Under the pieces are notes generated by a model, which worked only from the letters and a program-made list of their open reading frames with translations, ran no database searches and had not been told where the DNA came from. 64,000 nt of DNA from Desulfobacteraceae bacterium (GTDB lineage Bacteria > Desulfobacterota > Desulfobacteria > Desulfobacterales > Desulfococcaceae), in NCBI GenBank assembly GCA_011390755.1, contig JAABRU010000005.1, positions 25,787-89,786 of the forward strand, read 5' to 3'. This document shows, one piece after another, positions 1 through 9,507 of the stretch (positions are counted from its first letter, which is position 1; each line of letters opens with the position of its first letter). The translations under genes and the position numbers were made by a program.

Positions 1-335
1 CAGGTACTCCCGGAACCATTGTCGAGATATTGGGAAACGGTGAGGCATTCATGGTGGAACTGTTCGGTAATTGGGCAGTCTGTGACGAAAGCGGCAATCT
101 GACAGACGCTGACCCGGATACGCCGGGAGCTTTCCGTGAAACTGCCGGAGTGGAGACAGTTCTTTCCCACCAGATACAACCGGCAGTTTACACAGAACAG
201 ATTCGTATGAAACTGCTCAGGATTATAAATCTCTTATCCGAGCAGCATTTGGAAGAAATCAGCGATTTTGCCGAATTTCTGTATCATAAACAGCATCAGG
301 CTCCGGGTATTGCCTGTCAGCAGTTTCATGAATAA
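1..335 (+). CDS. DUF4926-like protein with DUF2281-like tail (5' partial)
   Basis: The reading frame is open from base 3, the first complete codon, so the gene starts outside the window; the internal TTG at 30 is only the first possible start visible here. The first visible residues (GTPGTIVEILGNGEAFMVEL) resemble the DUF4926 core, a small all-beta domain often found beside toxin-antitoxin or restriction-like genes. The C-terminal third (KLLRIINLLSEQHLEEISDFAEFL) resembles the DUF2281 helix-rich segment found in many antitoxin-like proteins. The protein is therefore probably a small accessory or antitoxin-like protein. No catalytic residues are visible. A 102-bp gap separates it from the downstream Hsp70 gene. 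Confidence 0.6.
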   Translation, partial: GTPGTIVEILGNGEAFMVELFGNWAVCDESGNLTDADPDTPGAFRETAGVETVLSHQIQPAVYTEQIRMKLLRIINLLSEQHLEEISDFAEFLYHKQHQAPGIACQQFHE

Positions 336-437
336 GGGCCTGATAAATCAATCTTCTGTAAATCCGGAGAATCCCCATAATCCCGGTTCAGGATAAAAAC
401 GGATTACATAATCAAAAATACCGGAAAAGGAAACTCA

Positions 438-2045
438 ATGACATTCAAAATCGGCATGGACTTCGGCACCACCAACTCCACCGTGTCTTATATCAATGCT
501 TCGGGCCGTCCCGAAGCCTTCCGCTTTCCCGGTCCCGAAGGAAATGAATACATCCCCAGTTGCGCGGCCTATGAAGCGGACGGAAATATTCACATCGGCA
601 GGGCTGCACTGGATTTTGCCGGTGATTCGGAAGTCCTCTTTTGCAGCAATCTCAAGATGATTCTCCCCCTGAAAAAAAGTGAACAGTCCGCATACGGCTG
701 GCCTGGCAAAAAATCCCCGGAAGAGGTGATTGCGGATTATCTCCGCCATCTTCTCAGCCTGCCGGACGGGGAAAGCGGCAGTTTCATCAGCCAGAAAGGG
801 GAAATCAGCGGCCTGGTTCTCAGTGTTCCCCATGTCTGGGCCAAAGGCATGGATCATGCCGGACGCAGCCGTTTGCAGGATATTGTGCAGGAAAAACTGA
901 AACGTCCCCTGATCCGGCTTATCAGTGAACCGGTGGCTGCGGCCGCATACTACGCGTGGCAGTATCAGAAGGAAAATCCCCGGCCTTTCTGCGGAAACCT
1001 GCTGATCTGCGACATGGGCGGCGGAACCTTTGACGTGACCCTGTGCCGGGTGGAACCGGGAAAGGTGGAGGAACTCTACAATGACGGCAACGGGCGTTCT
1101 GCCATGGGCAGGGCCGGTGTGCGGTTTGACCGCCGCCTGATCTGGGAAAAACTGCGGGAAAAAGCGGAAAATATTGCCGAAGACAGCCCGGAATATTATG
1201 AAATCTACAATAAGCTCCAGGATTACAAAGCCAATCATCATCCCAAAATCACCCAAAGCATTATCAATGCTGTGGAGGAACCGGATCTCCGGGAAAAGCC
1301 CATCCTGAGAGCCGGGAAGTACACCTTTCATTATCAGGATATAAAAACCGCATTTCAGGACATTGACATAGGTATTACGGATGTCATGCAGCGGTTCCGG
1401 AAAACAGTGGATGAAAAAGGTTTTCCCATAGATGCGGTTTTTTTCTGCGGCGGGTTTGCCCAGTTTTATCCGGTGCGGCAGAGCATCTGCAAATCTTTGG
1501 GAATGAAAAACGGTGACACCCGCCTGATCCGGGATGAAAAAAAGGAAATTTCCCGCTTTGCCATTTCCTACGGTGCGGCTTTGGTGGCCAATGATCTTAT
1601 CTCCGTGGAAGAAAGATACGAACACAGTATCGGCATTGAAGGATATACCCTGTGCAGTACGGGAACATCCGGGGAATTTATGCGGAAGGAATGCAGAATT
1701 CCCATTATCATCGGCGGAAAAACACTGTCCGAATATGAAAAAGTCCGCTTTGCCGAATACGAAGTCCGGGCGCATAATGAAAGCCCGGATGTCATCATCT
1801 ATGCGGACCCGGAATCCAAGAACCGGATTGTAAAGGAAAAACTTCCGGAATCCCTGAACATCCGCCTGCCCAATGCGGCCTTTCCGGGCAATCGCTGGAA
1901 AGTGGGAATGCGTATCAACAAATCCAAAGTGGTCTATCTGGTCCTTGAAGATACGCAGGGAAACCGGGCCGAATACGAACTCGGAGACATTATCCGGAAA
2001 ATCTTCGGCGGTCTGGAAATCATCACCGGAAAGGAAAACGCATGA
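438..2045 (+). CDS. Hsp70-family ATPase (DnaK-like)
   Basis: A 535-residue actin-fold ATPase of the Hsp70 family, presumably cytoplasmic since no signal peptide is seen. The phosphate-1 loop DFGTTNST is at residues 8-15, the EPVAAAAY stretch at 164-171, the phosphate-2 loop DMGGGTFDVTL at 192-202 and an adenosine-site CGGFAQF near 340. The nucleotide-binding domain is complete, but the C-terminal substrate-binding half is shorter than and unlike that of canonical 640-residue DnaK, so this is a divergent Hsp70 rather than the housekeeping chaperone. AAAGGA lies just upstream of the ATG. The stop overlaps the start of the next gene in ATGA, which implies translational coupling with the coiled-coil protein. 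No J-protein or GrpE is seen nearby. Confidence 0.9.
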   Translation: MTFKIGMDFGTTNSTVSYINASGRPEAFRFPGPEGNEYIPSCAAYEADGNIHIGRAALDFAGDSEVLFCSNLKMILPLKKSEQSAYGWPGKKSPEEVIADYLRHLLSLPDGESGSFISQKGEISGLVLSVPHVWAKGMDHAGRSRLQDIVQEKLKRPLIRLISEPVAAAAYYAWQYQKENPRPFCGNLLICDMGGGTFDVTLCRVEPGKVEELYNDGNGRSAMGRAGVRFDRRLIWEKLREKAENIAEDSPEYYEIYNKLQDYKANHHPKITQSIINAVEEPDLREKPILRAGKYTFHYQDIKTAFQDIDIGITDVMQRFRKTVDEKGFPIDAVFFCGGFAQFYPVRQSICKSLGMKNGDTRLIRDEKKEISRFAISYGAALVANDLISVEERYEHSIGIEGYTLCSTGTSGEFMRKECRIPIIIGGKTLSEYEKVRFAEYEVRAHNESPDVIIYADPESKNRIVKEKLPESLNIRLPNAAFPGNRWKVGMRINKSKVVYLVLEDTQGNRAEYELGDIIRKIFGGLEIITGKENA

Positions 2046-3082
2046 CAGAGAAAATTTTCCGGCAGATAAAAAATAACCTCTCCGATCTGGAAAATCAGGA
2101 AAACGGAGATGAGTTTGACAGGGTTTCCCTTGTTTTTTCCCTTTTACAGAATTCCCTGATCCTGCTGCATGAAATGTACGGCCCGGATGATCTGGAAAAA
2201 TGGAAAAAACAGGAAGACCCGGTATCGGACCGTTTCCGTTCCAGACTGAAAAATATAATGGAATATCAGCGGGATTATCTTCAATCCCTTCCTCTTTCCC
2301 CGGATGAGGATATGATTTCCCGTAAAATTGCGGCCTGTCAGGCAGAAATGAAGTCCCTGCTGGAACAGGAAAATTCCGTCCTGATGCAATCCCAACATCT
2401 GTTTTCCAAAGAAAAGGAAGTGCTGGAACAAAAACAGAAACTTGCAGAACTTTTCCGCAGAAAAACAGATTTGGAACAGGCCGAAAAAGAACTTTCCGGA
2501 TATGATCTGAAAAAACTGGAAAAAGAAATTGCGGAAGGGGAAGAAACCAGGAACCGGTTTCAGGAAGAATACGCCCCGCTGCTCCACAAAAAACAGGTTT
2601 TGGAAAAAGAAGTCGGCGAGTTGGATGAAAATCTGCGGAATGTGAAAGAGGCAATGGACGGTCTGGAACAGGCTTACGGAGAAGATGCCCGGCAGATATC
2701 TGAAAATCTTCCCTTATGGGTGAAAAAACTCCGGCGCAGAATCCGGGATCGGGAAGAAAAAGATGAAAAATATCTCCGGGATTTGGAACTGGAGACCGCG
2801 GAACTGAAAGAAACAGAAGCCCGTTTACAGACGCATCTCCGGCAGATCAGTGAAATCGCTGAATCCCATGCCCGTTATCAGGAAATACTGCAACTGCATT
2901 TTGCATCTGATAAACAGTTGGGGAAAAATCTGTCATCCTCCCTCGGTCAGATGCAGGGAGAAACAGAAAAACTCACAGGGGAAATTGAGGATAATCTGAA
3001 AAGATATGATAAGATGCTCCGTCAAATACGGCAGAAAGCAGAGGAAGTCAGGGCGGAAATTCTTCCGTTGGGATCGAACTGA
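2042..3082 (+). CDS. Coiled-coil protein coupled to Hsp70
   Basis: A 346-residue protein that is highly charged and dominated by heptad-like Glu/Lys/Leu/Gln stretches from about residue 95 to 340, predicting long coiled coils. A non-coiled helical N-terminus (about 1-90) contains an LLQNSLILLHEMYGPDDLEKW motif. It starts inside the stop of the Hsp70 gene (4-bp ATGA overlap), so the two are probably made in fixed ratio and act together; a cofactor or client-scaffold role, loosely comparable to GrpE, is only inference. Its 3' end overlaps by 35 bp the 3' end of the convergent radical-SAM gene. I do not recognise a named family. Confidence 0.75.
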   Translation: MTEKIFRQIKNNLSDLENQENGDEFDRVSLVFSLLQNSLILLHEMYGPDDLEKWKKQEDPVSDRFRSRLKNIMEYQRDYLQSLPLSPDEDMISRKIAACQAEMKSLLEQENSVLMQSQHLFSKEKEVLEQKQKLAELFRRKTDLEQAEKELSGYDLKKLEKEIAEGEETRNRFQEEYAPLLHKKQVLEKEVGELDENLRNVKEAMDGLEQAYGEDARQISENLPLWVKKLRRRIRDREEKDEKYLRDLELETAELKETEARLQTHLRQISEIAESHARYQEILQLHFASDKQLGKNLSSSLGQMQGETEKLTGEIEDNLKRYDKMLRQIRQKAEEVRAEILPLGSN

Positions 3083-3716
3083 TAAATTTTCCCCGCTGCC
3101 ACTGCGACAAAGATTCCGCACCGGGAATACCGGCCAGAAACACCTCATTTTCCAGTAAATGCAGTTCTGCATTCCGTCCCGGTCTTCCGTAATATTTTTC
3201 TGCTGCCCCTTTGTAGCGTTCTGTCAGTTCATGTACCTTCTGATTGGACGCCCCCCGGAGACTCTGCCCGTCATCCAGTTCCCGGATATAAGGCCCGTCA
3301 ATGAGCAGATCCGTCTGATCCAGCAGATTGCGTACATCTTCCTTTCCTGCACGGATTTTTTCCTGAAGTTCCGCCAGGGTAAAACCGGTATAAACAATCA
3401 CTCCCATATCCCGTGTTTTCCGAATCCGGTCAAGCAGTCGGGCCAGATTCCGGGCCTGCAGAAAAGGTTCCCCGCCGCTGACGGTAATGCCTTCAGCTTC
3501 CCTTACCGAAAGCACCTGTTCTGCCAGCATTTCAATATCCGTTACAGTTCCGCGGTCCAATGCCTGTGCATCCGGTGTCATACAACCAGGACAGTTCCTC
3601 AGGCAGCCCTGCACCCATAAGGCAAAGCGGAGATACGGGCCGAGTGCGCGGGTGCGGGGGAGAAAGGCATATATTTGAAGACTGACAGATTCTGAGACAA
3701 TGCATTTAGGATTCAT
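3048..3716 (-). CDS. 4Fe-4S single-cluster radical SAM protein (NrdG/activase-like)
   Basis: A 222-residue protein with the radical-SAM cluster motif CX3CX2C at C38, C42 and C45 (GCLRNCPGC) and the glycine-rich SAM-binding strand VSGGEPFLQ near residue 100. Length and layout match the short activating enzymes (NrdG, PFL-activase-like 4Fe-4S single-cluster domain) that generate glycyl radicals or act as stand-alone activases. No glycyl-radical partner is visible in the window, so the substrate is unknown. The gene begins 12 bp after dppC on the same strand and is probably cotranscribed with it. Upstream of the ATG at 3716 I see no strong ribosome-binding site, so the exact start is uncertain. 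Confidence 0.82.
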   Translation of the reverse strand: MNPKCIVSESVSLQIYAFLPRTRALGPYLRFALWVQGCLRNCPGCMTPDAQALDRGTVTDIEMLAEQVLSVREAEGITVSGGEPFLQARNLARLLDRIRKTRDMGVIVYTGFTLAELQEKIRAGKEDVRNLLDQTDLLIDGPYIRELDDGQSLRGASNQKVHELTERYKGAAEKYYGRPGRNAELHLLENEVFLAGIPGAESLSQWQRGKFISSIPTEEFPP

Positions 3717-3728
3717 TTCAGAAAATAC

Positions 3729-4613
3729 TCAGTCTCTCAGACGCGGATCCAGGGCATCCCGCAGGCCGTCTCCGAAAAGGTTGAATCCCAGTACGGCAAA
3801 GAGGATGGCCAGGCCGGGGATGGTCATGACCCACCAGGCTCTCAGGATCAGGGAACGTCCCATGGCGATCATGGCCCCCCATTCGGGTGTGGGGGGCTGC
3901 GCGCCCAGTCCCAGAAAACTCAGGGCCGCGGCATCCAGAATAGCCGAGGCAAAACCCAGTGTCGTCTGGACAATCAGAGGCCCCAGGCAGTTGGGAAAGA
4001 TCGCCAGAAAAATGATCCGCAGATCTCCGGCCCCGATGGCTCTGGCCGCGGTGACATAATCTTTGCCGCATTCTTCCAGTACAGAACCGCGCACAATACG
4101 GGCAAAGCGGGGCACATAAATAATACCGATGGCAATCATGGCATTGCGCAGACTGGGGCCCAGATAGGCCACCATGACAATGGCCAGCAGAATATGGGGA
4201 AAGGCCAGCACAATATCCATGGCCCGCATAATCAGGTTGTCGCACAGGCCCTTGTAATATCCGGCAAGAGAACCCAGCAGAGAACCGATGAAAAATGCAA
4301 TCCCCACACTGGCCACGGCCACCAGCAGGGAAATCCGCGCGCCGTAAATAATACGGGAAAGAATATCCCGCCCCAAATCATCCGTACCCAGAATATGTCT
4401 GAGCGAACCCCCTTCATACCAGACCGGCGGTTTGAGCTGATCGTAAAGGGATGCCTCCACAGGATTATGGGGACTGAGCAGGGGAGCGAAAAGGGCCGTG
4501 ACCACAAAAAGAAAAATAATGAGCAGACCGGCCACGGCGGTTTTGTTGCGCCATAACAGATCCATCTGATCCGCAAAAGGATGCCGGTCTTCGGGGTTTT
4601 TGTTTTTTTTCAT
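3729..4613 (-). CDS. dppC: ABC transporter permease, DppC/OppC type
   Basis: Inner-membrane permease of a peptide/nickel-type ABC importer, 294 residues, the usual size. An N-terminal cytoplasmic stretch is followed by a first TM helix (AVAGLLIIFLFVVTALFAPLL), the OppC_N region (HILGTDDLGRDILSRIIYGARISL) and the BPD_transp_1 domain with the EAA-loop region (DYVTAARAIGAGDLRIIFLAIFPN in sense, coupling helix to the ATPase). The start at 4613 is chosen because the longer upstream open frame lies antiparallel inside dppB coding sequence; the ATG overlaps the dppB stop by one base (TAATG). No ATPase or binding protein genes lie within this window, so the complex must be completed elsewhere or just outside the operon. 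Confidence 0.93.
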   Translation of the reverse strand: MKKNKNPEDRHPFADQMDLLWRNKTAVAGLLIIFLFVVTALFAPLLSPHNPVEASLYDQLKPPVWYEGGSLRHILGTDDLGRDILSRIIYGARISLLVAVASVGIAFFIGSLLGSLAGYYKGLCDNLIMRAMDIVLAFPHILLAIVMVAYLGPSLRNAMIAIGIIYVPRFARIVRGSVLEECGKDYVTAARAIGAGDLRIIFLAIFPNCLGPLIVQTTLGFASAILDAAALSFLGLGAQPPTPEWGAMIAMGRSLILRAWWVMTIPGLAILFAVLGFNLFGDGLRDALDPRLRD

Positions 4614-5617
4614 TACTGCACACTGATCCTTGGGTTTATCACTGCGTAAAGCAGATCCACCAGCAGATTGATGACAACAAAAATGGTCGCGATAAACAGG
4701 GTTCCTCCCTGAATGACCATATAATCCCGCTGCATGACCGCGTCGAAAATCCATTTGCCCACACCGGGCCAGGCAAAAATGGTTTCTGTAAGAATGGCCC
4801 CGCCCAGCAGTACGCCGAACTGAAGACCGATGGTGGTGACAACGGGGATGAGGGCATTGCGCAAAGCATGTTTGAAAACAACGGTAAAGCGGGAAAGTCC
4901 TTTGGCTTTGGCGGTTTTGATATAATCCTGGCGCAGCACATCCAGCATACTGGAGCGGGTCATCCTGGCCACAATGGCCATGGGGATGGTGCTCAGGGTG
5001 ACGGCCGGGAGAATGATATGCCACACGGCATCTTTAAAGGCCGGCCAGTTGCGGGTGAGCATGGCATCCAGAATATAGAAACGGGTGATGAATTCCAAAT
5101 CCGTGCTGATGCTCAGACGGCCGGACATGGGCAGCCAGCCCAGATGCAGAGAAAAGATGAGCATAAGCACCAGACCCAGCCAGAAGATGGGCATACTGAC
5201 CCCCACCAAAGCCCCTACCATGCTGAGATAGTCAAAAAAAGAATACTGTTTGGTGGCCGAGATAATGCCGAAAATCATGCCGAAAAAACAACTGATGATC
5301 ATGGCCGCGACGGAAAGTTCTATGGTGGCCGGAAAACGCTGTTTTACTTCGGTCCAGACTTTCTGACGGGTCCAGATGGTTTCTCCCAGATCACCTTTGA
5401 GCAGACGTTTGAGAAACATGCCGTACTGCACATGCAGGGGTTTGTCCAGCCCCAGATGGCTGCGGATTTCCGCAATGGCCGAATCCGTGGCCCGCTCCCC
5501 CAGCAGCAGTTCCGCAGGATCGCCGGGGGTGGCATGGAGCATGAGAAAGACAATAACGGAAACGCCCAGCAGGGTGGGAATCATAATCAGTATACGGCGG
5601 ATGACATAAGGCAGCAT
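4613..5617 (-). CDS. dppB: ABC transporter permease, DppB/OppB type
   Basis: A 334-residue inner-membrane permease of the peptide/opine/nickel family. The N-terminus (MLPYVIRRILIMIPTLLGVS) is the classic DppB first helix, followed by the HATPGDPAELLLG loop and the BPD_transp_1 domain with an EAA-type loop (DYIKTAKAKGLSRFTVVFKHALRNA is split here around the coupling helix). It ends in VVINLLVDLLYAVINPRI, the typical last helix. GAGAGG precedes the ATG at a good distance. It forms an operon with dppC (1-bp overlap) and the radical-SAM gene; a 141-bp gap separates it from the upstream sensor-kinase gene on the same strand. Substrate (peptide, nickel, opine) cannot be told from the permeases. Confidence 0.94.
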   Translation of the reverse strand: MLPYVIRRILIMIPTLLGVSVIVFLMLHATPGDPAELLLGERATDSAIAEIRSHLGLDKPLHVQYGMFLKRLLKGDLGETIWTRQKVWTEVKQRFPATIELSVAAMIISCFFGMIFGIISATKQYSFFDYLSMVGALVGVSMPIFWLGLVLMLIFSLHLGWLPMSGRLSISTDLEFITRFYILDAMLTRNWPAFKDAVWHIILPAVTLSTIPMAIVARMTRSSMLDVLRQDYIKTAKAKGLSRFTVVFKHALRNALIPVVTTIGLQFGVLLGGAILTETIFAWPGVGKWIFDAVMQRDYMVIQGGTLFIATIFVVINLLVDLLYAVINPRISVQ

Positions 5618-5758
5618 ATTTTTTTCCCTCTCTTATTGCATGGTTCGGTAATTTTTTCTGATTTGCAGAGCATAAAAATATAACTGTCTGAAACCATTAC
5701 ATTCGGATCTTTTGTATGAGTTTTATCAGCTGCTGATTTTTTTTTTACCGGACTGCTG

Positions 5759-8700
5759 TTACGGATGAACCGGCAGAAAGATGGAAGTCCGCAGCGGAAG
5801 ATGGATGATAAAACGGCTTCCTTTTCCTTTTTCAGATTCAGCGATCATCCGGCCCTTATGATTATTGGTAATAATAAAATAGGAAACCGAAAGACCCAGA
5901 CCGGTTCCGTCTCCCACCTCTTTGGTTGTGAAAAAGGGTTCAAATATCCGTTTCCGGACCTTTTCATCCATTCCCGGGCCGTTATCTTCCAATTCAATCC
6001 GCATGGCATCCTTTTCTTTCCGAAGACGCAGCCATATCCGGGGCTGCGACCGGGGCGGCTTCATTCCGGCCATGGCATGGGCCGCATTTCGGAGCAGATT
6101 TAAAACCACCTGCTCGATTTCAGTTGCTACGCAGGAAATTTCAGGCAGATCTGCAGAATAATCCCGGATAATTTCAATTTTGCGGAAATCGTATTTCTTT
6201 TTCAGATCATAATCATGGGTTGCCAGTTCCACGGCTTTATCCAGCAGTTCCGCCAGATCAACCGGGGCGATTCTGGATTCGCTCCGGCGACTGAAAGTGA
6301 GCATGTTCTGTACAATATCCGCGGCTTTTCTGCCGGAAATCTGAATGCCGTCCAGAAATTTGAAAATACTCCTTTTTTCCAGATATACCTGCAGTGCATT
6401 CAGATCAGTACCGCATTCCGCAGCGGTTTCCGCATTTTTGGCTAAATCCGGAGAAAATCTTCTCCGGATATTCTGCGCACTCTGGAGAATACCGCCGAGG
6501 GGATTGTTGATTTCATGGGCCATCCCTGCGGCCAGTCCGCCCACACTCATCATTTTTTCTGTCTGTATCATCATTTCTTCAAAGCGGACTCTTTCCGTAA
6601 CATTGTCAATGCGGAGTACGGCCCCCTCCGGCCCTTCCGCACTTAAGGGATAGATAATAATATCATAATAGCGGATACCGCCGTCTTTTTCTTTTCTCAC
6701 TTTTTCCCGGATCAGGGGTTTCCGTTCTTTCAGTACCTGGAAAATATCTTTGCAGCAGTCTTTGAAATCCGGCATGACTTCCGAAAAAATTTTTCCGTAT
6801 GCCGCTGCACGGGGAATACCGCTCAGTTTTTCCGCTGCCGGATTGAAAACACTGATATTTCCTTTGGTATCCAGACCGATAAGGGGATAGGGGGAAGAGG
6901 TGAGGATATTGTCAAGATAATTTTTGGTTTTTTTCAGTTCCTCTTCGGCTTTTTTCCGGTCGCTGATGTCCTGGCCGATAATCAGGGCGGCGTTGCGATC
7001 TCCGAGCCGGATGGGAATCGAAACAGATTCAATGGGCACTGTGCTTCCGTCCTGTCTGAGAATTTCTATTTCAATGGACGGATTGGGTTTTAATGTATCC
7101 AGTTTTTCGGCTCTTTCCAGAATTTTTTCGCGATATGCCGGGGCTATATATTCTATCCCCGGTTTTTTTCCGAGCTCCTTCAGATCGGAGATGCCGAATA
7201 AGCGGATTCCGGCAGGATTTGTAAATACAATATATCCATCCTGAAAAATGGAAATGGCTGCGGGAGATGCCTGCACCAGTGAGCGGTATCTTTCTTCACT
7301 TTGCCGTAAAGATTCTTCGGCCTGTTTTCTGTCTGTCACATCATCATACATGGCCACAATTTCTCCGGTGGGCAGTTTGTAAACATAATTTTCCCGCCAC
7401 CCGGAAATCCGCCCGTCCTGATATACACTGACCGGATGCGATTCCGGCTTTCCGCTGCGCCATACCCTTTGCAGTACATCCAGAAGACCGAAATCCTTTA
7501 TAGCCGGAAATATCTCTGTTACTTTCCGGCCGATGATGTCTTCTTTTTTTAAATTTTCAATACGCTCGCCGGTGCTGTTGAAATCTTTGAAAATAAAATC
7601 CTTTCCGCCTTCTGCCGCCTCATACACTGCGACACCGCTGCTCATATTATTAAAGAGTTCCCGGTACCGGGCCTCACTGATCCGGAGGGAGTCTTCCATC
7701 TGTTTTCTGTGTGAAACATCTTCAATTACACTGATAAAATAATCCGGTTCCCCGGAATTTTTGCGAACCAGGGAGGTCCCCACATTTCCCCACATCACAG
7801 AACCGTCTTTCCGGATATAGCGTTTCACCCTTCTTGTTTTGTCAGTTTTCCCTTCCAACACTTCCTGCATCCGTACTTTATCCGCCTCAATATCATCCGG
7901 GTGGGTAATATCCTGAAACCTGAGACCGGTAATTTCTTCAGGCGTATAACCGACTGTTTTGCAGTAACTTTCATTAGCAATGATATACCTGCCGTCGGTT
8001 TCAATATGGGCAATCCCCAGGGCAGCGTGTTCAAAAAAGCTGCGGAAACGTTCTTCATTTTTCTGCAGGGCCGACTCAATCCGCCTGCGGTCTTCAATCA
8101 TGCGATTGGCGGATAATGCCAGTTTTTCAAATTCGCCGTAATACAGGTGCCCGGTTTCAATACGGATATGCTTTGTTGCGGCAGTTTCAAAAAAAGAGCA
8201 GAACACTTCTACATTTTCCATAATCCGCCCCGACATATAACGGGCCGTCAGGTACACGGCAATGAGCAGGGTGCAGAGAATCGCAAGGATGCGGACAATA
8301 TAGTTTTCTATATCTTCCCGGAGCACTTTTCTCTTCTGCCGAATCACAGCATCCACCTCATCAGTATAAGCACCTGCTCCGATAACCCATTGCCATTCGG
8401 GCATTCCCATGACAAAGGAAATTTTGGGGGAAAGTTCCGGATTGTCCAGTTTGTACCAGGTATAGGCCAAATATCCGCCTTCCGGTTTTCGGGCCAGTTT
8501 TATCTGTTCCTGAATAATTTTTTTCCCCTCCGGGTCGGTCAGTTCCCAGACACTCTTCCCGCCTGCGGTAATTTTGCCGTTGGTAAAGAGAGGATCGCCG
8601 GTAAAACTGCTTCCGAAAATATAACCGCCTTTCCCGAAACGGATGCGGATCAGGCGTTCCATGGCCTCCTGCTGAATATCTTTCTGCATATCATCCAGAT

Positions 8701-9346
8701 ATTCCCCGGTTCCGAGAAACCAGTCATAGGGTCCAAAATGTTTTACAAAAGCGATTTTGGGATAATCCTTCCCCCCTCTGTCGGGTTTTGTCCAGAAATA
8801 CTGATAAAACCCCTCCTTTTTTTCCTGTACAATCCGGATCATATCCCGGATCACATAGCGACCCTGCGTATCCTGAAGTCCGCCCAGATATTTTCCTTCC
8901 ATTTCCGGCCGGTCTGCAAAAAGCTGCTCTATCCCCTCAAAATCTCCTGCAAAAAAATATCCCCGGCCCTGATTAAAGCGGATGGGGCGCAGGGCATCCT
9001 TTATCATTTTAACAATTTCAATATCACTCCGCTTTCCTTTGTTTTCTCTATATATATTCAGTGCAATGCTGTGGGCTTCATACACTCTTTCCCGGATAAG
9101 GGCTTTGAGTCTTTTTTCTGTGGTGGAATTCATATAGCGGATATAATTCACCGTCCGTTCCACTTCATCTTTTAATCTCTCTTTCCGGGCAGCAATATAT
9201 TCTTTTCTCAGCTGCGCCGTATGCCGGGAAAATCTGCTGTATTCATGGGAAATCCAGAAATATGCAAAGACCGTTACCGAAAAAAAGGTGAACAGGGTCA
9301 TATTTATCAGAAAAATCCGGCTGAGGGTCTTGCGTTTTTCAGACAT
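5759..9346 (-). CDS. Multi-PAS sensor histidine kinase with tandem Cache sensor
   Basis: A 1195-residue membrane histidine kinase. TM1 is at about residues 12-32. A periplasmic region of about 40-345 has two Cache-like halves (RGYFFAGDFEG... WFLGTGEYLDD and GGYIFGSSFTG... WQWVIGAGAYTDEV). TM2 is at about 350-370, followed by a HAMP-like linker. Four PAS domains lie at about 430-545, 555-670, 680-795 and 805-920. The dimerisation/phosphoacceptor box has H944 (AHEINNPLGG). The ATPase domain has the N-box around N1087 (NLLRNAAHAM), the DNGPGMDE box, FEPFFTT and GTGLGLS. All catalytic motifs are intact. The periplasmic ligand is unknown; Cache domains usually bind small acids or amino acids. No response regulator is adjacent, so it is an orphan here. 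AAGGA precedes the ATG. Confidence 0.95.
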   Translation of the reverse strand: MSEKRKTLSRIFLINMTLFTFFSVTVFAYFWISHEYSRFSRHTAQLRKEYIAARKERLKDEVERTVNYIRYMNSTTEKRLKALIRERVYEAHSIALNIYRENKGKRSDIEIVKMIKDALRPIRFNQGRGYFFAGDFEGIEQLFADRPEMEGKYLGGLQDTQGRYVIRDMIRIVQEKKEGFYQYFWTKPDRGGKDYPKIAFVKHFGPYDWFLGTGEYLDDMQKDIQQEAMERLIRIRFGKGGYIFGSSFTGDPLFTNGKITAGGKSVWELTDPEGKKIIQEQIKLARKPEGGYLAYTWYKLDNPELSPKISFVMGMPEWQWVIGAGAYTDEVDAVIRQKRKVLREDIENYIVRILAILCTLLIAVYLTARYMSGRIMENVEVFCSFFETAATKHIRIETGHLYYGEFEKLALSANRMIEDRRRIESALQKNEERFRSFFEHAALGIAHIETDGRYIIANESYCKTVGYTPEEITGLRFQDITHPDDIEADKVRMQEVLEGKTDKTRRVKRYIRKDGSVMWGNVGTSLVRKNSGEPDYFISVIEDVSHRKQMEDSLRISEARYRELFNNMSSGVAVYEAAEGGKDFIFKDFNSTGERIENLKKEDIIGRKVTEIFPAIKDFGLLDVLQRVWRSGKPESHPVSVYQDGRISGWRENYVYKLPTGEIVAMYDDVTDRKQAEESLRQSEERYRSLVQASPAAISIFQDGYIVFTNPAGIRLFGISDLKELGKKPGIEYIAPAYREKILERAEKLDTLKPNPSIEIEILRQDGSTVPIESVSIPIRLGDRNAALIIGQDISDRKKAEEELKKTKNYLDNILTSSPYPLIGLDTKGNISVFNPAAEKLSGIPRAAAYGKIFSEVMPDFKDCCKDIFQVLKERKPLIREKVRKEKDGGIRYYDIIIYPLSAEGPEGAVLRIDNVTERVRFEEMMIQTEKMMSVGGLAAGMAHEINNPLGGILQSAQNIRRRFSPDLAKNAETAAECGTDLNALQVYLEKRSIFKFLDGIQISGRKAADIVQNMLTFSRRSESRIAPVDLAELLDKAVELATHDYDLKKKYDFRKIEIIRDYSADLPEISCVATEIEQVVLNLLRNAAHAMAGMKPPRSQPRIWLRLRKEKDAMRIELEDNGPGMDEKVRKRIFEPFFTTKEVGDGTGLGLSVSYFIITNNHKGRMIAESEKGKGSRFIIHLPLRTSIFLPVHP

Positions 9347-9507
9347 TTTTTTCCTTCCCGATGCAGTCAGGGAAATAAGTCATTATCGAACCATTGCTCA
9401 AAAAACAGCACTGAATCTAATGCTGGCAGTGGGTCAAACCGCCTGATTTGAAATTCCCCTCCCCCGGCAGTCAAATACTGCTGACGTAAGGTCGGAGGAG
9501 CCCGCAG

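Noticed and set aside
435..2654. Long minus-strand open frame opposite the Hsp70 and coiled-coil genes
   Set aside because: Its sequence is low-complexity and phenylalanine-rich, as expected from the antisense of the two real genes; no start site or fold.
3729..5024. Longer dppC start upstream of 4613
   Set aside because: The extra N-terminus is translated from inside the dppB reading frame and has no transporter character; the TAATG junction is the natural start.
5725..5750. Terminator hairpin between the histidine kinase and dppB
   Set aside because: ATCAG-CTG-CTGAT is short and its adjoining T-run is on the strand that reads away from both genes, so it would not terminate the kinase transcript.
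8147..9175. Plus-strand 342-codon frame inside the histidine kinase
   Set aside because: It is opposite an intact, motif-complete kinase sequence and has no ribosome-binding site.
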